From contig NZ_DAIDJE010000061.1 of the NCBI RefSeq assembly GCF_027451485.1, positions 1-64,000 on the forward strand: a stretch of DNA of 64,000 nt, given 5' to 3'. Source of the DNA: Bradyrhizobium sp. (GTDB taxonomy: Bacteria; Pseudomonadota; Alphaproteobacteria; Rhizobiales; Xanthobacteraceae). This document shows positions 8,622 through 18,372 of the stretch, piece by piece. A program made the position numbers and the translations under genes. The notes beneath the pieces were generated by a model. That model was not told where the DNA came from. It made no database searches and was given only the letters and a program-made list of their open reading frames with translations. The first letter of the stretch is position 1; each line of letters begins with the position of its first letter.

Positions 8622-9739
8622 ACATCCAGTTCCGAGAGCAACCCCAAGCGACTTCATCGACTGACAGGAACACCGGCGCCAAAACCGCGATCGCCGATTG
8701 CGATATTCACCCGGCCCGCGCGACCGCAAACGAACTGCATCCATTTCTCGCCAGGCGTTGGCACGATCATCTTGAGACCTACGGCAAGCATCCCTATCAG
8801 GGTATGATGGAAGGCCCGCCCTATCCGAAGGCGCAGCCGAACGCCTCGCGACGCGATGCGTGGCCGCCTGAAGGCGGCCCGCAAGGCTCCTCGCTCTCCT
8901 TCATGCAGAAGCAGCATCTGGATCCGAATAATGTCGTGCTGGGCGTCCTCAATCCGCTCGCAACCGGGCAGGGCATCCGCAACCACGAACTGGCCGCCGC
9001 GATCTGCTCGGCAATCAATGACTGGCAGATCGACAAATGGACCAGCAAGGATTCTCGCCTGAAAGGATCCATCGTCGTGGCCAATGAGGACGGGCCCACG
9101 GCGGCGGCCGAAATCCGCAAGCGCTCCGCCGACAACAGCTTCGTTCAGGTGCTGCTGCTCAGCCGTACCGTCGAACCGCTGGGCCAGCGCCGCTACTGGC
9201 CGATTTATGAGGCAGCCGAGGAGGCGGGTCTTCCGGTTGGGGTGCATGCCTTCGGCTTTGGCGGCAATCCGATCACGGCCTCGGGCTGGCCGAGCTTCTA
9301 CATCGAGGAAATGGTCGGCCACTCGCAGTGCCAGCAGGCGGTGCTCGCGAGCCTCGTGCTGGAAGGCGTATTCGAGCGGTATCCGCGTCTCAAGATGATC
9401 ATGGTCGAGGCGGGCTTCGGCTGGGCGCCGTCATTGTCGTGGCGGCTCGACCGCAACTGGAAGCTTTTGAAGAGCGAAGTGCCGCATGTAAAGCGCCTGC
9501 CGTCGGAATATATTCGGGATCACATCTGGTGGACGACCCAGCCGATGGAGGACCCGGAGCGGCGCGATCATCTGTTCGATGTCATCGATTGGATAGGCTG
9601 GGACAAATTGCTGTTCGCCACCGACTATCCGCATTGGGATTTCGATGAACCTTCACGGGTCTTGCCGCCCGGTGTCAGCGACGCCAATCGCGATGCTTTC
9701 TATCTGAACAATGCCAGGAAACTATACGGGCTGCCCTAG
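8618..9739 (+). CDS. Amidohydrolase-2 family metal-dependent hydrolase, paralogue
   Basis: A 373-residue relative of the preceding protein, with the same landmarks: IADCDIHPAR, LPVGVHAFGFGG, MIMVEAGFGWAP and LLFATDYPHWDFDE. Tandem, translationally coupled paralogues suggest either a heteromeric enzyme or two consecutive steps in one pathway. The Rieske gene that follows after 54 bases may supply electrons to an oxygenase of the same route, but no oxygenase large subunit is present here. Confidence 0.82.
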   Translation: MNIQFREQPQATSSTDRNTGAKTAIADCDIHPARATANELHPFLARRWHDHLETYGKHPYQGMMEGPPYPKAQPNASRRDAWPPEGGPQGSSLSFMQKQHLDPNNVVLGVLNPLATGQGIRNHELAAAICSAINDWQIDKWTSKDSRLKGSIVVANEDGPTAAAEIRKRSADNSFVQVLLLSRTVEPLGQRRYWPIYEAAEEAGLPVGVHAFGFGGNPITASGWPSFYIEEMVGHSQCQQAVLASLVLEGVFERYPRLKMIMVEAGFGWAPSLSWRLDRNWKLLKSEVPHVKRLPSEYIRDHIWWTTQPMEDPERRDHLFDVIDWIGWDKLLFATDYPHWDFDEPSRVLPPGVSDANRDAFYLNNARKLYGLP

Positions 9740-9779
9740 CATGATCCGAAAAATGGGCCGGTTTTTCGAAAAGATCATG
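9740..9779. repeat. Dispersed palindromic intergenic repeat (copy 2)
   Basis: Directly after the amidohydrolase stop is a nested palindrome: outer arms ATGATC / GATCAT, inner arms CGAAAAA / TTTTTCG around TGGGCCGG. It ends 14 bases before the Rieske start and could be transcribed as a hairpin between the two genes. The same element appears at 45420 and, degraded, at 6828. Confidence 0.65.
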
Positions 9780-9793
9780 AGTAAGAAAACAGC

Positions 9794-10207
9794 ATGACCC
9801 GTTACGTCGTTGCGCCGGTGAATGAGTTGCCGCCCGGGACGCGCAGGTTTGTCACCATCGATGAACGGCCGATTGCGGTATTCAACGTCAATGGCGAATT
9901 CTTCGGCCTGCTCAATCGCTGTCCGCATCAGGGCGCGGCGCTGTGCGAAGGGCCGCTGATTGGTCTTGCGCAATCGTCCGATCCCGGAGAGATCGAATAT
10001 ACAAGGATGGGCGAGATCATCCGCTGCCCCTGGCATGGCTGGGAATTCGATATCCGAACCGGGCAATCCTATTGCGAGCCGCGGCGCTTTCGCACCCGCG
10101 CCTACGCCGTCAATGTCGAGCCCGGCGCGGTGGTGGTTAAAGGGCCCTATGTAGCCGAGACGCTCAACGTGTCGGTCGAGAATGATTATGTCGTGGTGGA
10201 TTTGTAG
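9794..10207 (+). CDS. Rieske [2Fe-2S] domain protein
   Basis: A 137-residue soluble Rieske protein. The cluster ligands are clear: CPH at 43-45 and CPWH at 78-81, with GWEFDIRTG after the second box. There is no membrane anchor, so it is the ferredoxin type used as an electron carrier for, or fused to, ring-hydroxylating oxygenases. The segment between the boxes is longer than usual (SSDPGEIEYTRMGE). It is probably part of the amidohydrolase transcript, but its partner is not identified. Confidence 0.88.
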   Translation: MTRYVVAPVNELPPGTRRFVTIDERPIAVFNVNGEFFGLLNRCPHQGAALCEGPLIGLAQSSDPGEIEYTRMGEIIRCPWHGWEFDIRTGQSYCEPRRFRTRAYAVNVEPGAVVVKGPYVAETLNVSVENDYVVVDL

Positions 10208-10222
10208 CCATGATTTTTCTGC

Positions 10223-11719
10223 TTACTGAAACGCCACTTCAGCGAAGCTGCGCAGCTTGCGCGAATGCAGGCGCTCCGATTCCTGGTGCTTGAGACGTTC
10301 CAGCGCCTTCAGGCCTATCTCGAGATGCTGACCGACGCGTTGTCGATAGAACTCGCTTGCCATGCCGGCGAGCTTGATCTCGCCGTGCAGCGGCTTGTCC
10401 GAGACGCACAGCAATGTGCCGTAGGGCACGCGGAAGCGATAGCCGTTGGCGGAGATCGCGGCCGATTCCATGTCGAGTGCGACCGCGCGCGATTGCGACA
10501 TGCGGCGGATAACCGCGGGGCCGCTGATTTCCCAATTGCGATTGTCGACGCTTGCGACCGTGCCGGTGCGCATCAGGCGCTTGAGTTCAAAGCCGGAGAG
10601 ACCAGTGACTTCGCCGACGGCTTCCTCAAGCGCAACCTGCATCTCGGCCAGCGCCGGGATCGGTACCCACAGCGGCAGTTCGCGATCGAGAACATGGTCC
10701 TCGCGGACATAACCATGCGCCAGCACGTAATCCCCGAGCCGTTGCGTATTCCGAAGGCCCGCGCAATGTCCAAGCATCAGCCAGGCGTGCGGCCGCAGCA
10801 CGGCGACGTGGTCGGTGATGTTGCGCGCATTGGACGGGCCGATCCCGATGTTGATCAGGGTAATGCCCTTACAGCCGGGCTCGACCAGATGATAGGCCGG
10901 CATTTGCGGCGTGCGGGCAGGTACCGTGCCAGCCGTGCCGCCGCCAAGTCGCGCATTGCGCGTGATCACGTTGCCCGGTCCGACGAAATAATCGGGGCCG
11001 GCCTGCCCCGAGGCAAGACGTTGCTGGCAGAGTTGCACGAAGGCGTCGACATAGAACTGATAGTTTGTGAAGATCACGTAGTTCTGGAAGTGGTCGGGAT
11101 CCGTGCCGGTGTAGTGATAAAGCCGCCGCAGCGAATAGTCGACCCGCGCCGCGCGGAACAGGGAAAGCGGCCGCGGAGCGCCTGGCACCAAATCGAGCGT
11201 GCCGTCGGCAATGGCGTCGTCGATGCCGGCAAGATCGGGCATATCGAACAGGTCCCGGAGCGATCGCGGCGACAGCGTGCTGTCATCCCGGGTGATCGCT
11301 GCCTCGATGTTGATGTCCCGCTGATAGGCGAAATGCAGCGGGATCGGCTCGTGCGAACAGCCGATCTCGACGGCTACGCCATGATTCTCGATCAACAGGC
11401 CGATCTGCTCGGTGAGGTAGGCGCGGAACAGGTCCGGCCGCGTCACGCTGGTCTCGTGCATGCCCGGGCCCGCGACAAACCCGTAAGCCAGCCGCGAGTC
11501 GAGCCGCGCATGCGTTGATGTCGTGATTCTGACAAAAGGGTAGGTGGCACGCACGTGCGCATTAAGTACCGCGCCGTTGACATAGGCCTCAAAGCGGTCG
11601 CGGAGGAACTTCGTGCTGTTCTGGTAGATTTCCTCGAGGCGAGTAACCGCCGCGACGGCATCGTCGAACGATTCGCTCGCGATGGTCGGCGGAGCTTCGA
11701 TGTTCGATGCGGGAGTCAT
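10223..11719 (-). CDS. amn: AMP nucleosidase
   Basis: A 498-residue protein matching AMP nucleosidase, which splits AMP into adenine and ribose 5-phosphate in the cytoplasm. Recognisable parts are the N-terminal AMN-specific domain (FLRDRFEAYVNG) and the phosphorylase-like C-terminal domain with GITLINIGIGPSNARNITDH, LMLGHCAGLR and ALDMESAAISANGYRF. The ATG at 11719 gives a product close to the usual length. An ATG at 11800 in the same frame would add 27 unusual residues. It lies downstream of the tcu-like genes but is probably a separate housekeeping unit. Confidence 0.9.
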   Translation of the reverse strand: MTPASNIEAPPTIASESFDDAVAAVTRLEEIYQNSTKFLRDRFEAYVNGAVLNAHVRATYPFVRITTSTHARLDSRLAYGFVAGPGMHETSVTRPDLFRAYLTEQIGLLIENHGVAVEIGCSHEPIPLHFAYQRDINIEAAITRDDSTLSPRSLRDLFDMPDLAGIDDAIADGTLDLVPGAPRPLSLFRAARVDYSLRRLYHYTGTDPDHFQNYVIFTNYQFYVDAFVQLCQQRLASGQAGPDYFVGPGNVITRNARLGGGTAGTVPARTPQMPAYHLVEPGCKGITLINIGIGPSNARNITDHVAVLRPHAWLMLGHCAGLRNTQRLGDYVLAHGYVREDHVLDRELPLWVPIPALAEMQVALEEAVGEVTGLSGFELKRLMRTGTVASVDNRNWEISGPAVIRRMSQSRAVALDMESAAISANGYRFRVPYGTLLCVSDKPLHGEIKLAGMASEFYRQRVGQHLEIGLKALERLKHQESERLHSRKLRSFAEVAFQ

Positions 11720-11827
11720 AGGCGGCTCGGCTTCGCTTGTGACACGCGTTCGATCGCAAGAGTTATATCCCAACCGAGCCGCGATGGCATCGATAAACAT
11801 GCGGGCGACGGCGCGGCAACTCGGGAA

Positions 11828-12931
11828 CTATTTCGTCATCGCGCGCTGCTCGCGCGCGTAGCGCACCAAGGCGGCATAACGATAGAGGCCATGCACGAAC
11901 TTGCCGTATGGCAACGTGATGAACAGCGCGAATACAACGCCGAGATGCAGCGCGAGTAGCGGACCCATCGCTGACGTCTCACGCCAGACGAGAAGCGTGA
12001 GCCCGGTCAGGCCAGTCAGAAACAGCATCAGCGTGAATGCTGCATCCATTCCGGTGCTGTTGGCGTCGATCAGGGCTGCATCGCGTTTGGATTTTTCGGC
12101 GAAGAGTCCCGTGGTCCCGATGACCAGGCCGATCCCGCCGAGCGTTCCCAGCACCACCGGCAGGTCCCACCAGGCATAGGGCGCCTCGCGGCCGAGCAGA
12201 TAGTGATACAGCGTAGCCACGCACGTCGAGGCGAAACACAGAAGAAAGCCGTAGAACGTCAGGTGGTGATAGATCCTGCGGCGATCGGTGGGACGCTCAT
12301 CTTCGTTGAAGCAACCGCCGCCGCCGCCATCGAGATAACGTAGTTGTCCTGCGTCCCTTATCGCCTGCCACAGCGACGGGGGATCAGGGAGCGTGCCGGA
12401 GGGGCCGCCGAGGCCGCGCCAGAACGCTCGCAAGCCCATCGCAAGCGCAAAGATGGCGTAGAGAAACGCCGCGCCGAACAGGGCGGCCATCGCATTATGC
12501 GGCATCAGCGTATAGAACGCGCCGGGACCGGTGTGAACGCCAAGCAAGACCTGCGGGTCGATGAAGGCTGCAAAGCCAAAGATGAACGCCGCCACGCTCA
12601 GCGCGGCAATGATGCTGATGGCAACGCCGTTGCGGACGAAGAGGCCGGAAAGGGCGCGTGGCCAGGCACAGGCCGCCCAGGACTCCGCGCGCAAGGCCGC
12701 GAGCGTCTTCGGCACGTTGACATTGAATTCGTGCGGCGGCGAGAACTGGCAATCAGTGTAGCAGGCGCCGCAGGCGTGGCAAAGGTTGGCAAGAAAATTG
12801 AGATCTCCGTCGGAGAAGGCACGGCGCATTTCCATCGCCGGAAACACCGCGCACAGGCCCTCGCAGTAGCGGCAGGAATTGCAGACCGTCATCAGGCGGT
12901 CGGCCTCCTCCAGGATCGGGCTTCCATGCAT
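11828..12931 (-). CDS. tcuB: Tricarballylate utilisation 4Fe-4S protein TcuB
   Basis: This matches TcuB, which takes electrons from the FAD dehydrogenase TcuA and passes them to the membrane. From ATG 12931 it has two four-cysteine motifs: C17, C20, C23, C27 in CNSCRYCEGLC, and C51, C54, C57, C61 in CHACGACYTDC. Several transmembrane helices with histidines follow, which could hold heme. A TTG at 12979 in the same frame would add 16 residues and overlap the upstream gene, so that start cannot be excluded. It is the fourth tcu-like gene on this strand. Confidence 0.85.
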   Translation of the reverse strand: MHGSPILEEADRLMTVCNSCRYCEGLCAVFPAMEMRRAFSDGDLNFLANLCHACGACYTDCQFSPPHEFNVNVPKTLAALRAESWAACAWPRALSGLFVRNGVAISIIAALSVAAFIFGFAAFIDPQVLLGVHTGPGAFYTLMPHNAMAALFGAAFLYAIFALAMGLRAFWRGLGGPSGTLPDPPSLWQAIRDAGQLRYLDGGGGGCFNEDERPTDRRRIYHHLTFYGFLLCFASTCVATLYHYLLGREAPYAWWDLPVVLGTLGGIGLVIGTTGLFAEKSKRDAALIDANSTGMDAAFTLMLFLTGLTGLTLLVWRETSAMGPLLALHLGVVFALFITLPYGKFVHGLYRYAALVRYAREQRAMTK

Positions 12932-12948
12932 GGCGCGCAGTTGTTGAA

Positions 12949-13980
12949 TCACTTGGTAAGGCCTTTGCGTTCGAGCCAACCCTGGATCAGGCTGGCGACC
13001 TCGGCGTTGTTCTTGTCCATCATGATCATGTGTGAATTGCCCTTGATGCCGATCTTGGGCAAGTCGACAACGTCGACGCTGCCGCCGGCCGCCTTGATGC
13101 TGTCGGCGAAAGCGACGCCGGCCGCGCGCATCTTCGGCCAGCGCGAGTCGCGGTCGATGTAGTCGCCGTAGACGATCAAGGTCGGAATGTTCTTCAGCGC
13201 ATCGACCTTGGCGGGATCGCCCACGCCAGCCGGCTCGATGGCGATCAGCGCCTTGACCTTGTCGGGCCGCGCCTGAGCCACCTTGAATCCGAAGGTGCCG
13301 GCCTGGCTATGCACCATGATGATGCAGGGGCCGATCCGGTCGACTTCGGCGATGTAGGCGGCAATCGTTGCTTCGTCATTGGTAGTCCAGCGCGGGACCC
13401 CCTGCTTGACGAAATCGTCGTAAGCTTCGACGGGGAACTGGCTGCCCGGCAGCACCTTGCGTTTTGCCGGATCCGGATCGTATGAGTGCGGACCGTCGCC
13501 AATGCGAAATCGCTCGAACGGATTGGCAGTGGTCAGAAACACCGGATCGCTCTTGAAGACGTCGGGATATGGCGCCCACCCGGCACGCCCGCGTTCCACT
13601 GCATCCGAATTGTAGACGCTCCACCCTTTGCGCAGGAAATAGTTGAGCCAGCCCTCACGGCCGTCCGGCGTTGTCTCCCAGGTGACACCAGTCAGTCCGC
13701 CGCCGTGCCACATCAGCAGGGGATAGGCGCCGTGTTCGTTGGCCGGCAGAAAGTATTGCACATACATCTGCTCGACTTGGTAGTTCCCATTGGGATCAAC
13801 CCTGGCCGGCACGCCGCCGGGCGTGAATGTGACTTCCTTGACCGGCTTCCCGCTGATCGTGACAAGACGCCCGCCGACATGGAACGAACCCATGTCGCGC
13901 AGCGTGATGGGATCGGCGGCCAGGGCGGAGGCAGCCGACATCAGGGTTGCCGCGGCAATGGCGAAGATGAATCGTGGCAT
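12949..13980 (-). CDS. Secreted alpha/beta-hydrolase (esterase-like) inside the tcu cluster
   Basis: A 343-residue protein starting behind AGGGAGGACAC. It has a clear signal peptide ending near ALAADP (about residue 22). The alpha/beta-hydrolase core shows LLMWHGGGLTG (oxyanion region), the nucleophile elbow MVHSQAGTFG, and a late LIVYGDYIDRDS with IKGNSHMIMMD offering Asp and His. It sits between tcuA and tcuB, 17 bases ahead of the preferred tcuB start. It may release the transported tricarboxylate from an ester outside the cell. That role is inference from context; only the fold and export are supported directly. Confidence 0.8.
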   Translation of the reverse strand: MPRFIFAIAAATLMSAASALAADPITLRDMGSFHVGGRLVTISGKPVKEVTFTPGGVPARVDPNGNYQVEQMYVQYFLPANEHGAYPLLMWHGGGLTGVTWETTPDGREGWLNYFLRKGWSVYNSDAVERGRAGWAPYPDVFKSDPVFLTTANPFERFRIGDGPHSYDPDPAKRKVLPGSQFPVEAYDDFVKQGVPRWTTNDEATIAAYIAEVDRIGPCIIMVHSQAGTFGFKVAQARPDKVKALIAIEPAGVGDPAKVDALKNIPTLIVYGDYIDRDSRWPKMRAAGVAFADSIKAAGGSVDVVDLPKIGIKGNSHMIMMDKNNAEVASLIQGWLERKGLTK

Positions 13981-14090
13981 GTGTCCTCCCTATACCGCTC
14001 CATGGGCAGCGTTCTCCCCCCTCCTTCCCTTGCAGGGTTGGAGCGGGGGGACATCCGGCAACAATGTGCCCGCAAAATACCCCGTCCCCG

Positions 14091-14117
14091 ACACCTTCCC
14101 GCAAGAGGGAGGGGTGT
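14091..14117. terminator. Hairpin after tcuA, possible terminator
   Basis: ACACCTTCCC and GGGAGGGGTGT flank a six-base loop (GCAAGA) just past the tcuA stop on the minus strand. No strong T-run follows on that strand, so it may only attenuate transcription. The 155-base spacer also holds a C-rich tract at 14020-14060 of the low-complexity type found between genes in this genus. Confidence 0.35.
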
Positions 14118-14136
14118 AGAAAGGCCGTAGCTTGCG

Positions 14137-15534
14137 CTAGTTCCTTGCATTGCGCGCCGCCTCGCGGCCTGCGATCCGGCCGAACACGCTGCCGATGGTC
14201 ATGCCAATGCCGGCGGCATAACCCTGGCCGAGCACATTGCCGGACATGATTTCGCCCGCGGCAAACATGTTGGCCGATGGCTTGCCGTCTTTCATCAGCA
14301 TCCGCGCCTGCTTGTTCACGCGCGTGCCAAGATAGGTGAAGGTGATGCCGGGCCGCACCGGATAGGCATAATAGGGCGGCTTCTCAAGCTTCCGCGCCCA
14401 ATGGCTCTTCGGCGGCGTCAGCCCTTCGGTGCGGCAATCGTCGAGAATAGTATGGTCGAAGGTGCCGGGGCGCACGGCGGCATTAAAGTCGAGGATGGTC
14501 TTTTCAAGTGCCAATGGATCGAGCGTGAGCTTTTGCGCCAGCCCCGCGATGCTGTCGCTCTCGATCGGCGGAAACAGCGTCGGCATGAAACTGTTGCGCG
14601 AGCTTGCATCGAAGATGATGTAGGCGATCTGGCCGGGCTGCGCGGCGACCAGCCGCCCCCAGATCGCATAGCGCTTGGGCCAGATGTCCTCGCCTTCGTC
14701 ATAGAATCGCTGAGCGTCGCGGTTGACGACGACGCCGAACACCACGGAATCATGCCGCGTGATGATGCCGCCGTCGAACTTCGGCGCGCGGGCATCGATT
14801 GCCACCGCGTGGCACTGCGTGGGGTCGCCGATTTCCAGTACGCCTTTGTCGAGAAGCAGCTTGAGAACCGAACCGCGGTTAAAGGGCGTGCCGCGGATCA
14901 GGAAATTGTCGGCGACCTCGCCCCAGTACGTCTTCAGCCACTCGATATTGGCCTCGAAGCCGCCGGCGGCTGCGACCAGTGTCGAAGCCTTGATCGTGGC
15001 GTGGCCGTCGCGGTGCTTGAACGTCGCGGACAGGAACATCCCGTCGGCGATCTCGAGGTCGGTCACCTCGGCATCATAGAGCACATCGACGCCGAGTTGC
15101 TCGGCAGTCAGATAAAGCGCATTCAGCATCGCCCGGCCGCCGCCCAGGAAGAACGAGTTGGTCCGTCCCAGGCTCAGCGTGCCGCCGAGCGAGGGTTGCC
15201 AGCGCACGCCCTGCCGAACGATCCAGTGCAGTATGTCCTTGGACTCGCGGATCATGTGCCGCGCCAGTTCCTCGTCGGTCTTGCCCCCGGTGACGCGAAG
15301 CAGATCTTCCCAGAATTCTTCTTCCGTATAAGGCCCGGTGAGGATGTCGGTCGCCGCATCATGCGCGCAACGCATGTTGCGGGTGTGGCGGGTGTTGCCG
15401 CCCCGATAGAATTTCGGGGCAGCTTCCAGCACCAGCACCGAGGCGCCGTCGCGCGCGGCGCTGATCGCCGCGCACAGCGCGGCATTGCCGCCGCCGATTA
15501 CCAGCACATCGTATTTGCGGGTCAAATCCACCAT
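14137..15534 (-). CDS. tcuA: FAD-dependent tricarballylate dehydrogenase TcuA
   Basis: A 465-residue flavoprotein of the fumarate reductase/succinate dehydrogenase class. The FAD-binding start is YDVLVIGGGNAALCAAISAA (residues 8-27). GGNTRHTRNMRCAH and the C-terminal GEIMSGNVLGQGYAAGIGM are typical of TcuA, which oxidises tricarballylate to cis-aconitate. A Tat or Sec signal is absent, so it is cytoplasmic, unlike periplasmic flavocytochromes. Neighbours TcuB and a TcuC-like carrier strongly support the assignment. Another polycarboxylate remains possible as substrate. Confidence 0.87.
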   Translation of the reverse strand: MVDLTRKYDVLVIGGGNAALCAAISAARDGASVLVLEAAPKFYRGGNTRHTRNMRCAHDAATDILTGPYTEEEFWEDLLRVTGGKTDEELARHMIRESKDILHWIVRQGVRWQPSLGGTLSLGRTNSFFLGGGRAMLNALYLTAEQLGVDVLYDAEVTDLEIADGMFLSATFKHRDGHATIKASTLVAAAGGFEANIEWLKTYWGEVADNFLIRGTPFNRGSVLKLLLDKGVLEIGDPTQCHAVAIDARAPKFDGGIITRHDSVVFGVVVNRDAQRFYDEGEDIWPKRYAIWGRLVAAQPGQIAYIIFDASSRNSFMPTLFPPIESDSIAGLAQKLTLDPLALEKTILDFNAAVRPGTFDHTILDDCRTEGLTPPKSHWARKLEKPPYYAYPVRPGITFTYLGTRVNKQARMLMKDGKPSANMFAAGEIMSGNVLGQGYAAGIGMTIGSVFGRIAGREAARNARN

Positions 15535-15621
15535 GCTGATTGGTTATCTCGTTCGCATGGAAACCAGAACCCGCATCAACGCAGGGCCGTATCTCTCACC
15601 GGCATGATCCGGCCGGCCATG

Positions 15622-16932
15622 TCAGCCGGCGAGCGCCTTCTGCTTCGCCGCTTCCTCACCGCCACGATAGACGGTGAGCGCGGCGATGATGCCGAGAACG
15701 GCGGCGCACATCAGCCAGAATGCGGGCGAGGCCTTGTCGTTGGTATGCTCGATCAGCCAGGTCGATGCGAATGGCGTGAAGGTTCCGAACAGGCCGGCCG
15801 CGAGCGCAAACGCCATCGAGAAGCAGGTGGTGCGAACATGTTTCGGCACTATCTCGACCAGCGCCCCGAGCATCGTGCCGCTATAAACGCCGAAATAGAA
15901 CGAGAACATCATCTCGACCGCCAGCATCTTGCCAAACGTCGGCGCTTCCACCAGCCAGTGCAGCGCCGGATAGGCCGTGAGCAGCGACAGGACCGCGATC
16001 CCGAGAAACACCGGCCTTCGTCCGATACGGTCGGAGAGCGCTCCGCCGACGGGATTCCAGATGAAATTGGTCACCGCCACCAGCAGCGTGACCAGAAGCG
16101 CGTCCCTTGAGGTCAGCTTCAGCACCGTCCTGCCGAAGGTCGGGGTGTAGACGGTGACGAAGTAGAAGGTCGTCGTCGTCAATACCGCAATCATCATGCC
16201 GAGCACGATGATTCGCCAGTTTGCCGCGGCCGAAGCGAACACCTCCCGGGTCGTTGGGTGATGCTTCATCGCGAGGAATTCCGGTGTTTCCTCCAACGTC
16301 CGCCGCAGGAAGAAAATTACGGGAATGATGAGGCAGCCGATGAAGAACGGAATCCGCCAGCCCCATGCCGCGACAACTTCCTTGGGGACGATCTCGCTCA
16401 ACACGAAGCCGATGATGGCGGCGACGAAAATCGCGACCTGCTGGCTCGAAGACTGGAACGAAGTATAGAAGCCGCGATTGCCGGGCGTTGCGATTTCGGA
16501 GAGATACACCGACACGCCGCCCAGCTCGACGCCTGCGGAAAAGCCTTGCAGCAGGCGGCCGATCAGCACGATGACCGGCGCGGCGACGCCGATCGTCGCG
16601 TAGGCCGGACAAAAGGCGATCGTGACCGTGCCGATCGCCATGATGCTCAAGGTTACGATCAGACCCTGGCGGCGGCCGATGCGGTCGATATAGGCGCCGA
16701 GCACGATCGCGCCCACCGGGCGCATCAGCGCGCCGAGCCAGAATACACCGAAGGTGTGCAGCAGTGCTGCGGTTTCGTCATGGGACGGAAAGAACGCCGC
16801 CGCAATGTAGCGGGCATAAAAGCCGAACAGGAAGAAATCGAACTGCTCGAGGAAATTGCCGCTGGTTGCTCTGAGGATGGCGCCAATTCGCGATTTAAGC
16901 TGAACCGGTGGCGAACTGGACGACGGCGTCAT
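15622..16932 (-). CDS. tcuC: MHS-family major facilitator, TcuC-like polycarboxylate/H+ symporter
   Basis: A 436-residue carrier starting at ATG 16932, with GGGAGA nine bases upstream. The N-terminal part shows [19 protein letters not shown] and the MFS loop motif [12 protein letters not shown], then twelve predicted membrane helices. This is the metabolite:H+ symporter type that includes the citrate/tricarballylate carrier TcuC. It is placed upstream of tcuA on the same strand, separated by 87 bases. Substrate identity rests on the gene neighbourhood. Confidence 0.82.
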   Translation of the reverse strand: MTPSSSSPPVQLKSRIGAILRATSGNFLEQFDFFLFGFYARYIAAAFFPSHDETAALLHTFGVFWLGALMRPVGAIVLGAYIDRIGRRQGLIVTLSIMAIGTVTIAFCPAYATIGVAAPVIVLIGRLLQGFSAGVELGGVSVYLSEIATPGNRGFYTSFQSSSQQVAIFVAAIIGFVLSEIVPKEVVAAWGWRIPFFIGCLIIPVIFFLRRTLEETPEFLAMKHHPTTREVFASAAANWRIIVLGMMIAVLTTTTFYFVTVYTPTFGRTVLKLTSRDALLVTLLVAVTNFIWNPVGGALSDRIGRRPVFLGIAVLSLLTAYPALHWLVEAPTFGKMLAVEMMFSFYFGVYSGTMLGALVEIVPKHVRTTCFSMAFALAAGLFGTFTPFASTWLIEHTNDKASPAFWLMCAAVLGIIAALTVYRGGEEAAKQKALAG

Positions 16933-17095
16933 TACTGGTTTCTCCCGGTGGTCCCGCGCAGGATCAGCCCGTTTTGAGCAGGCGGGATTACGTTGCGGGG
17001 CCAATCTGCCATGCTGGTGGTCTGATTCCAACATTCGCTTGCGTTCGCACAAGGCAGTTTTCGCGATGTCGGAATTAATCCTCTGGGCCCGGCAA

Positions 17096-18004
17096 TCAGG
17101 CGACTTTTGATCCACCTTGCACCGATGCGAGGAGCCACTTTCGGAATGCCGATAGTTTCGCTGATTCGGCGCGCGCCTGCGGCGACACCAGATAGAAGCC
17201 GGCATCGGCCGGCAGGGCGATCTTGAACGGCACCACCAGACGGCCCTTGGCGATATCGCCCTCGACGTAGGAGGTCCGGCCCATGGCGACGCCAAGACCA
17301 TCGATCGCCGCCTGTACGCTCATCAGAATCAGGTCGAAACTCAACCCCGGCTGTTTCGAAATGTCTGAAGGCAGACCGGCCGCTGTCAGCCACAAGCGCC
17401 AGTCGTCGTCATAGCCGCCGCTGCTGTGCAAGAGCGTGTGATGCGCGAGATCTTCCGGGCAGCGCAGCGGCTTGTCGCCTTCCAGCAGGGCCGGGCTGCA
17501 CACCGGAAACAACTCGTCGGCGGTCAGCCAATCGGCGCGCAGGCCGGACCAGTGTCCCCGGCCATAACGGATCGCGGCATCGACATCATCGCGGCGAAAA
17601 TCGACCAGGCTCGTCGAGGAGGTGATTCGGACGTCGATACCGGGATGGGCCTGCTGAAACGAGGAAAGCCGCGGCAACAGCCATTTTGCCGCGAAGGATG
17701 CCAGCGTGGATATCGTCAGCACGCGGTCGCCGTCCTTGCGCAACAGCCGGTCGGTGGCGAGCCGCAGGTCGTTGAATGCGGCGCGAATGCCCGGCAGGTA
17801 CTCTTTGGCCTCTGTCGTCAGCGTCAGGCTGCGGTTCTGACGGATAAACAACCTGATCCCCAGTTCCTCCTCCAGCCGCCGGATCTGATGGCTGATCGCG
17901 GTCTGGGTCACGTTCAGTTCGGCTGCTGCGGCCGTGAAACTCAGGTGGCGCGCAGCGGCCTCGAAGGCGCGCAAGCCGTTGAGCGAGGGGAGGCGGGTGG
18001 TCAT
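17096..18004 (-). CDS. LysR-family regulator (GcvA-like), probable tcu cluster regulator
   Basis: A 302-residue LysR protein. The winged-helix domain covers about residues 6-65 ([20 protein letters not shown], then [15 protein letters not shown]), followed by a periplasmic-binding-protein-like effector domain ([13 protein letters not shown]). It resembles the GcvA subgroup. It lies 163 bases upstream of tcuC on the same strand, the position expected for a TcuR-type activator, and is divergent from a DUF1127 gene. The AT-rich stretch around 18020-18040 (TTATATCATATATC) could hold its own operator. Confidence 0.82.
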   Translation of the reverse strand: MTTRLPSLNGLRAFEAAARHLSFTAAAAELNVTQTAISHQIRRLEEELGIRLFIRQNRSLTLTTEAKEYLPGIRAAFNDLRLATDRLLRKDGDRVLTISTLASFAAKWLLPRLSSFQQAHPGIDVRITSSTSLVDFRRDDVDAAIRYGRGHWSGLRADWLTADELFPVCSPALLEGDKPLRCPEDLAHHTLLHSSGGYDDDWRLWLTAAGLPSDISKQPGLSFDLILMSVQAAIDGLGVAMGRTSYVEGDIAKGRLVVPFKIALPADAGFYLVSPQARAESAKLSAFRKWLLASVQGGSKVA

Positions 18005-18115
18005 GGCATCCGTTAGATGATTTTATATCATATATCGTGGCTCAAAGTGTCGTTTGTTACAACTGCGAATTCTAAGATATTTTTGCACAAAGACGTACAA
18101 TGCATGGAGGGCGAG

Positions 18116-18313
18116 ATGTCCCTTTGCGCTGGCAATGATATGACAAATACTCATGAATTTGGCGCCGCGATCGGCCGCCAGTTTCAGGTATGGCTGACCC
18201 GCTGGCGGCAGCGCGACGAACTGACCCGCTGGTCGGATCGCGACCTGCACGACGTCGGATTGTCCTGGAGCGATGTCGTCCGCGAGGCCGGGAAGCCGTT
18301 CTGGCGCCCGTAG
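18116..18313 (+). CDS. DUF1127 small protein
   Basis: 65 residues from ATG 18116, behind GGAGGGCGAG. The C-terminal half carries the DUF1127 pattern: TRWRQRDELTRWSDRDLHDV, then GLSWSDVVREAGKPFW. These arginine-rich small proteins are abundant in Rhizobiales; several bind RNA or affect phosphate and stress physiology. It is divergent from the LysR gene. The 111-base gap is AT-rich and should contain both promoters. Confidence 0.82.
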   Translation: MSLCAGNDMTNTHEFGAAIGRQFQVWLTRWRQRDELTRWSDRDLHDVGLSWSDVVREAGKPFWRP

Positions 18314-18372
18314 GCGACGTCTTCTCGATTAAGGGAACCCGGTCGCGAATTTCGAGTTCGAGGGAGATCGCC

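Noticed and set aside
14137..15534. TcuA as periplasmic fumarate reductase or 3-ketosteroid dehydrogenase
   Set aside because: There is no signal peptide or heme domain, and TcuB plus a citrate-type carrier are linked, which fits tricarballylate dehydrogenase better.
14401..16110. Long plus-strand open frame across tcuA and the TcuC-like gene
   Set aside because: It spans two well-supported minus-strand genes and their spacer and shows no motifs.
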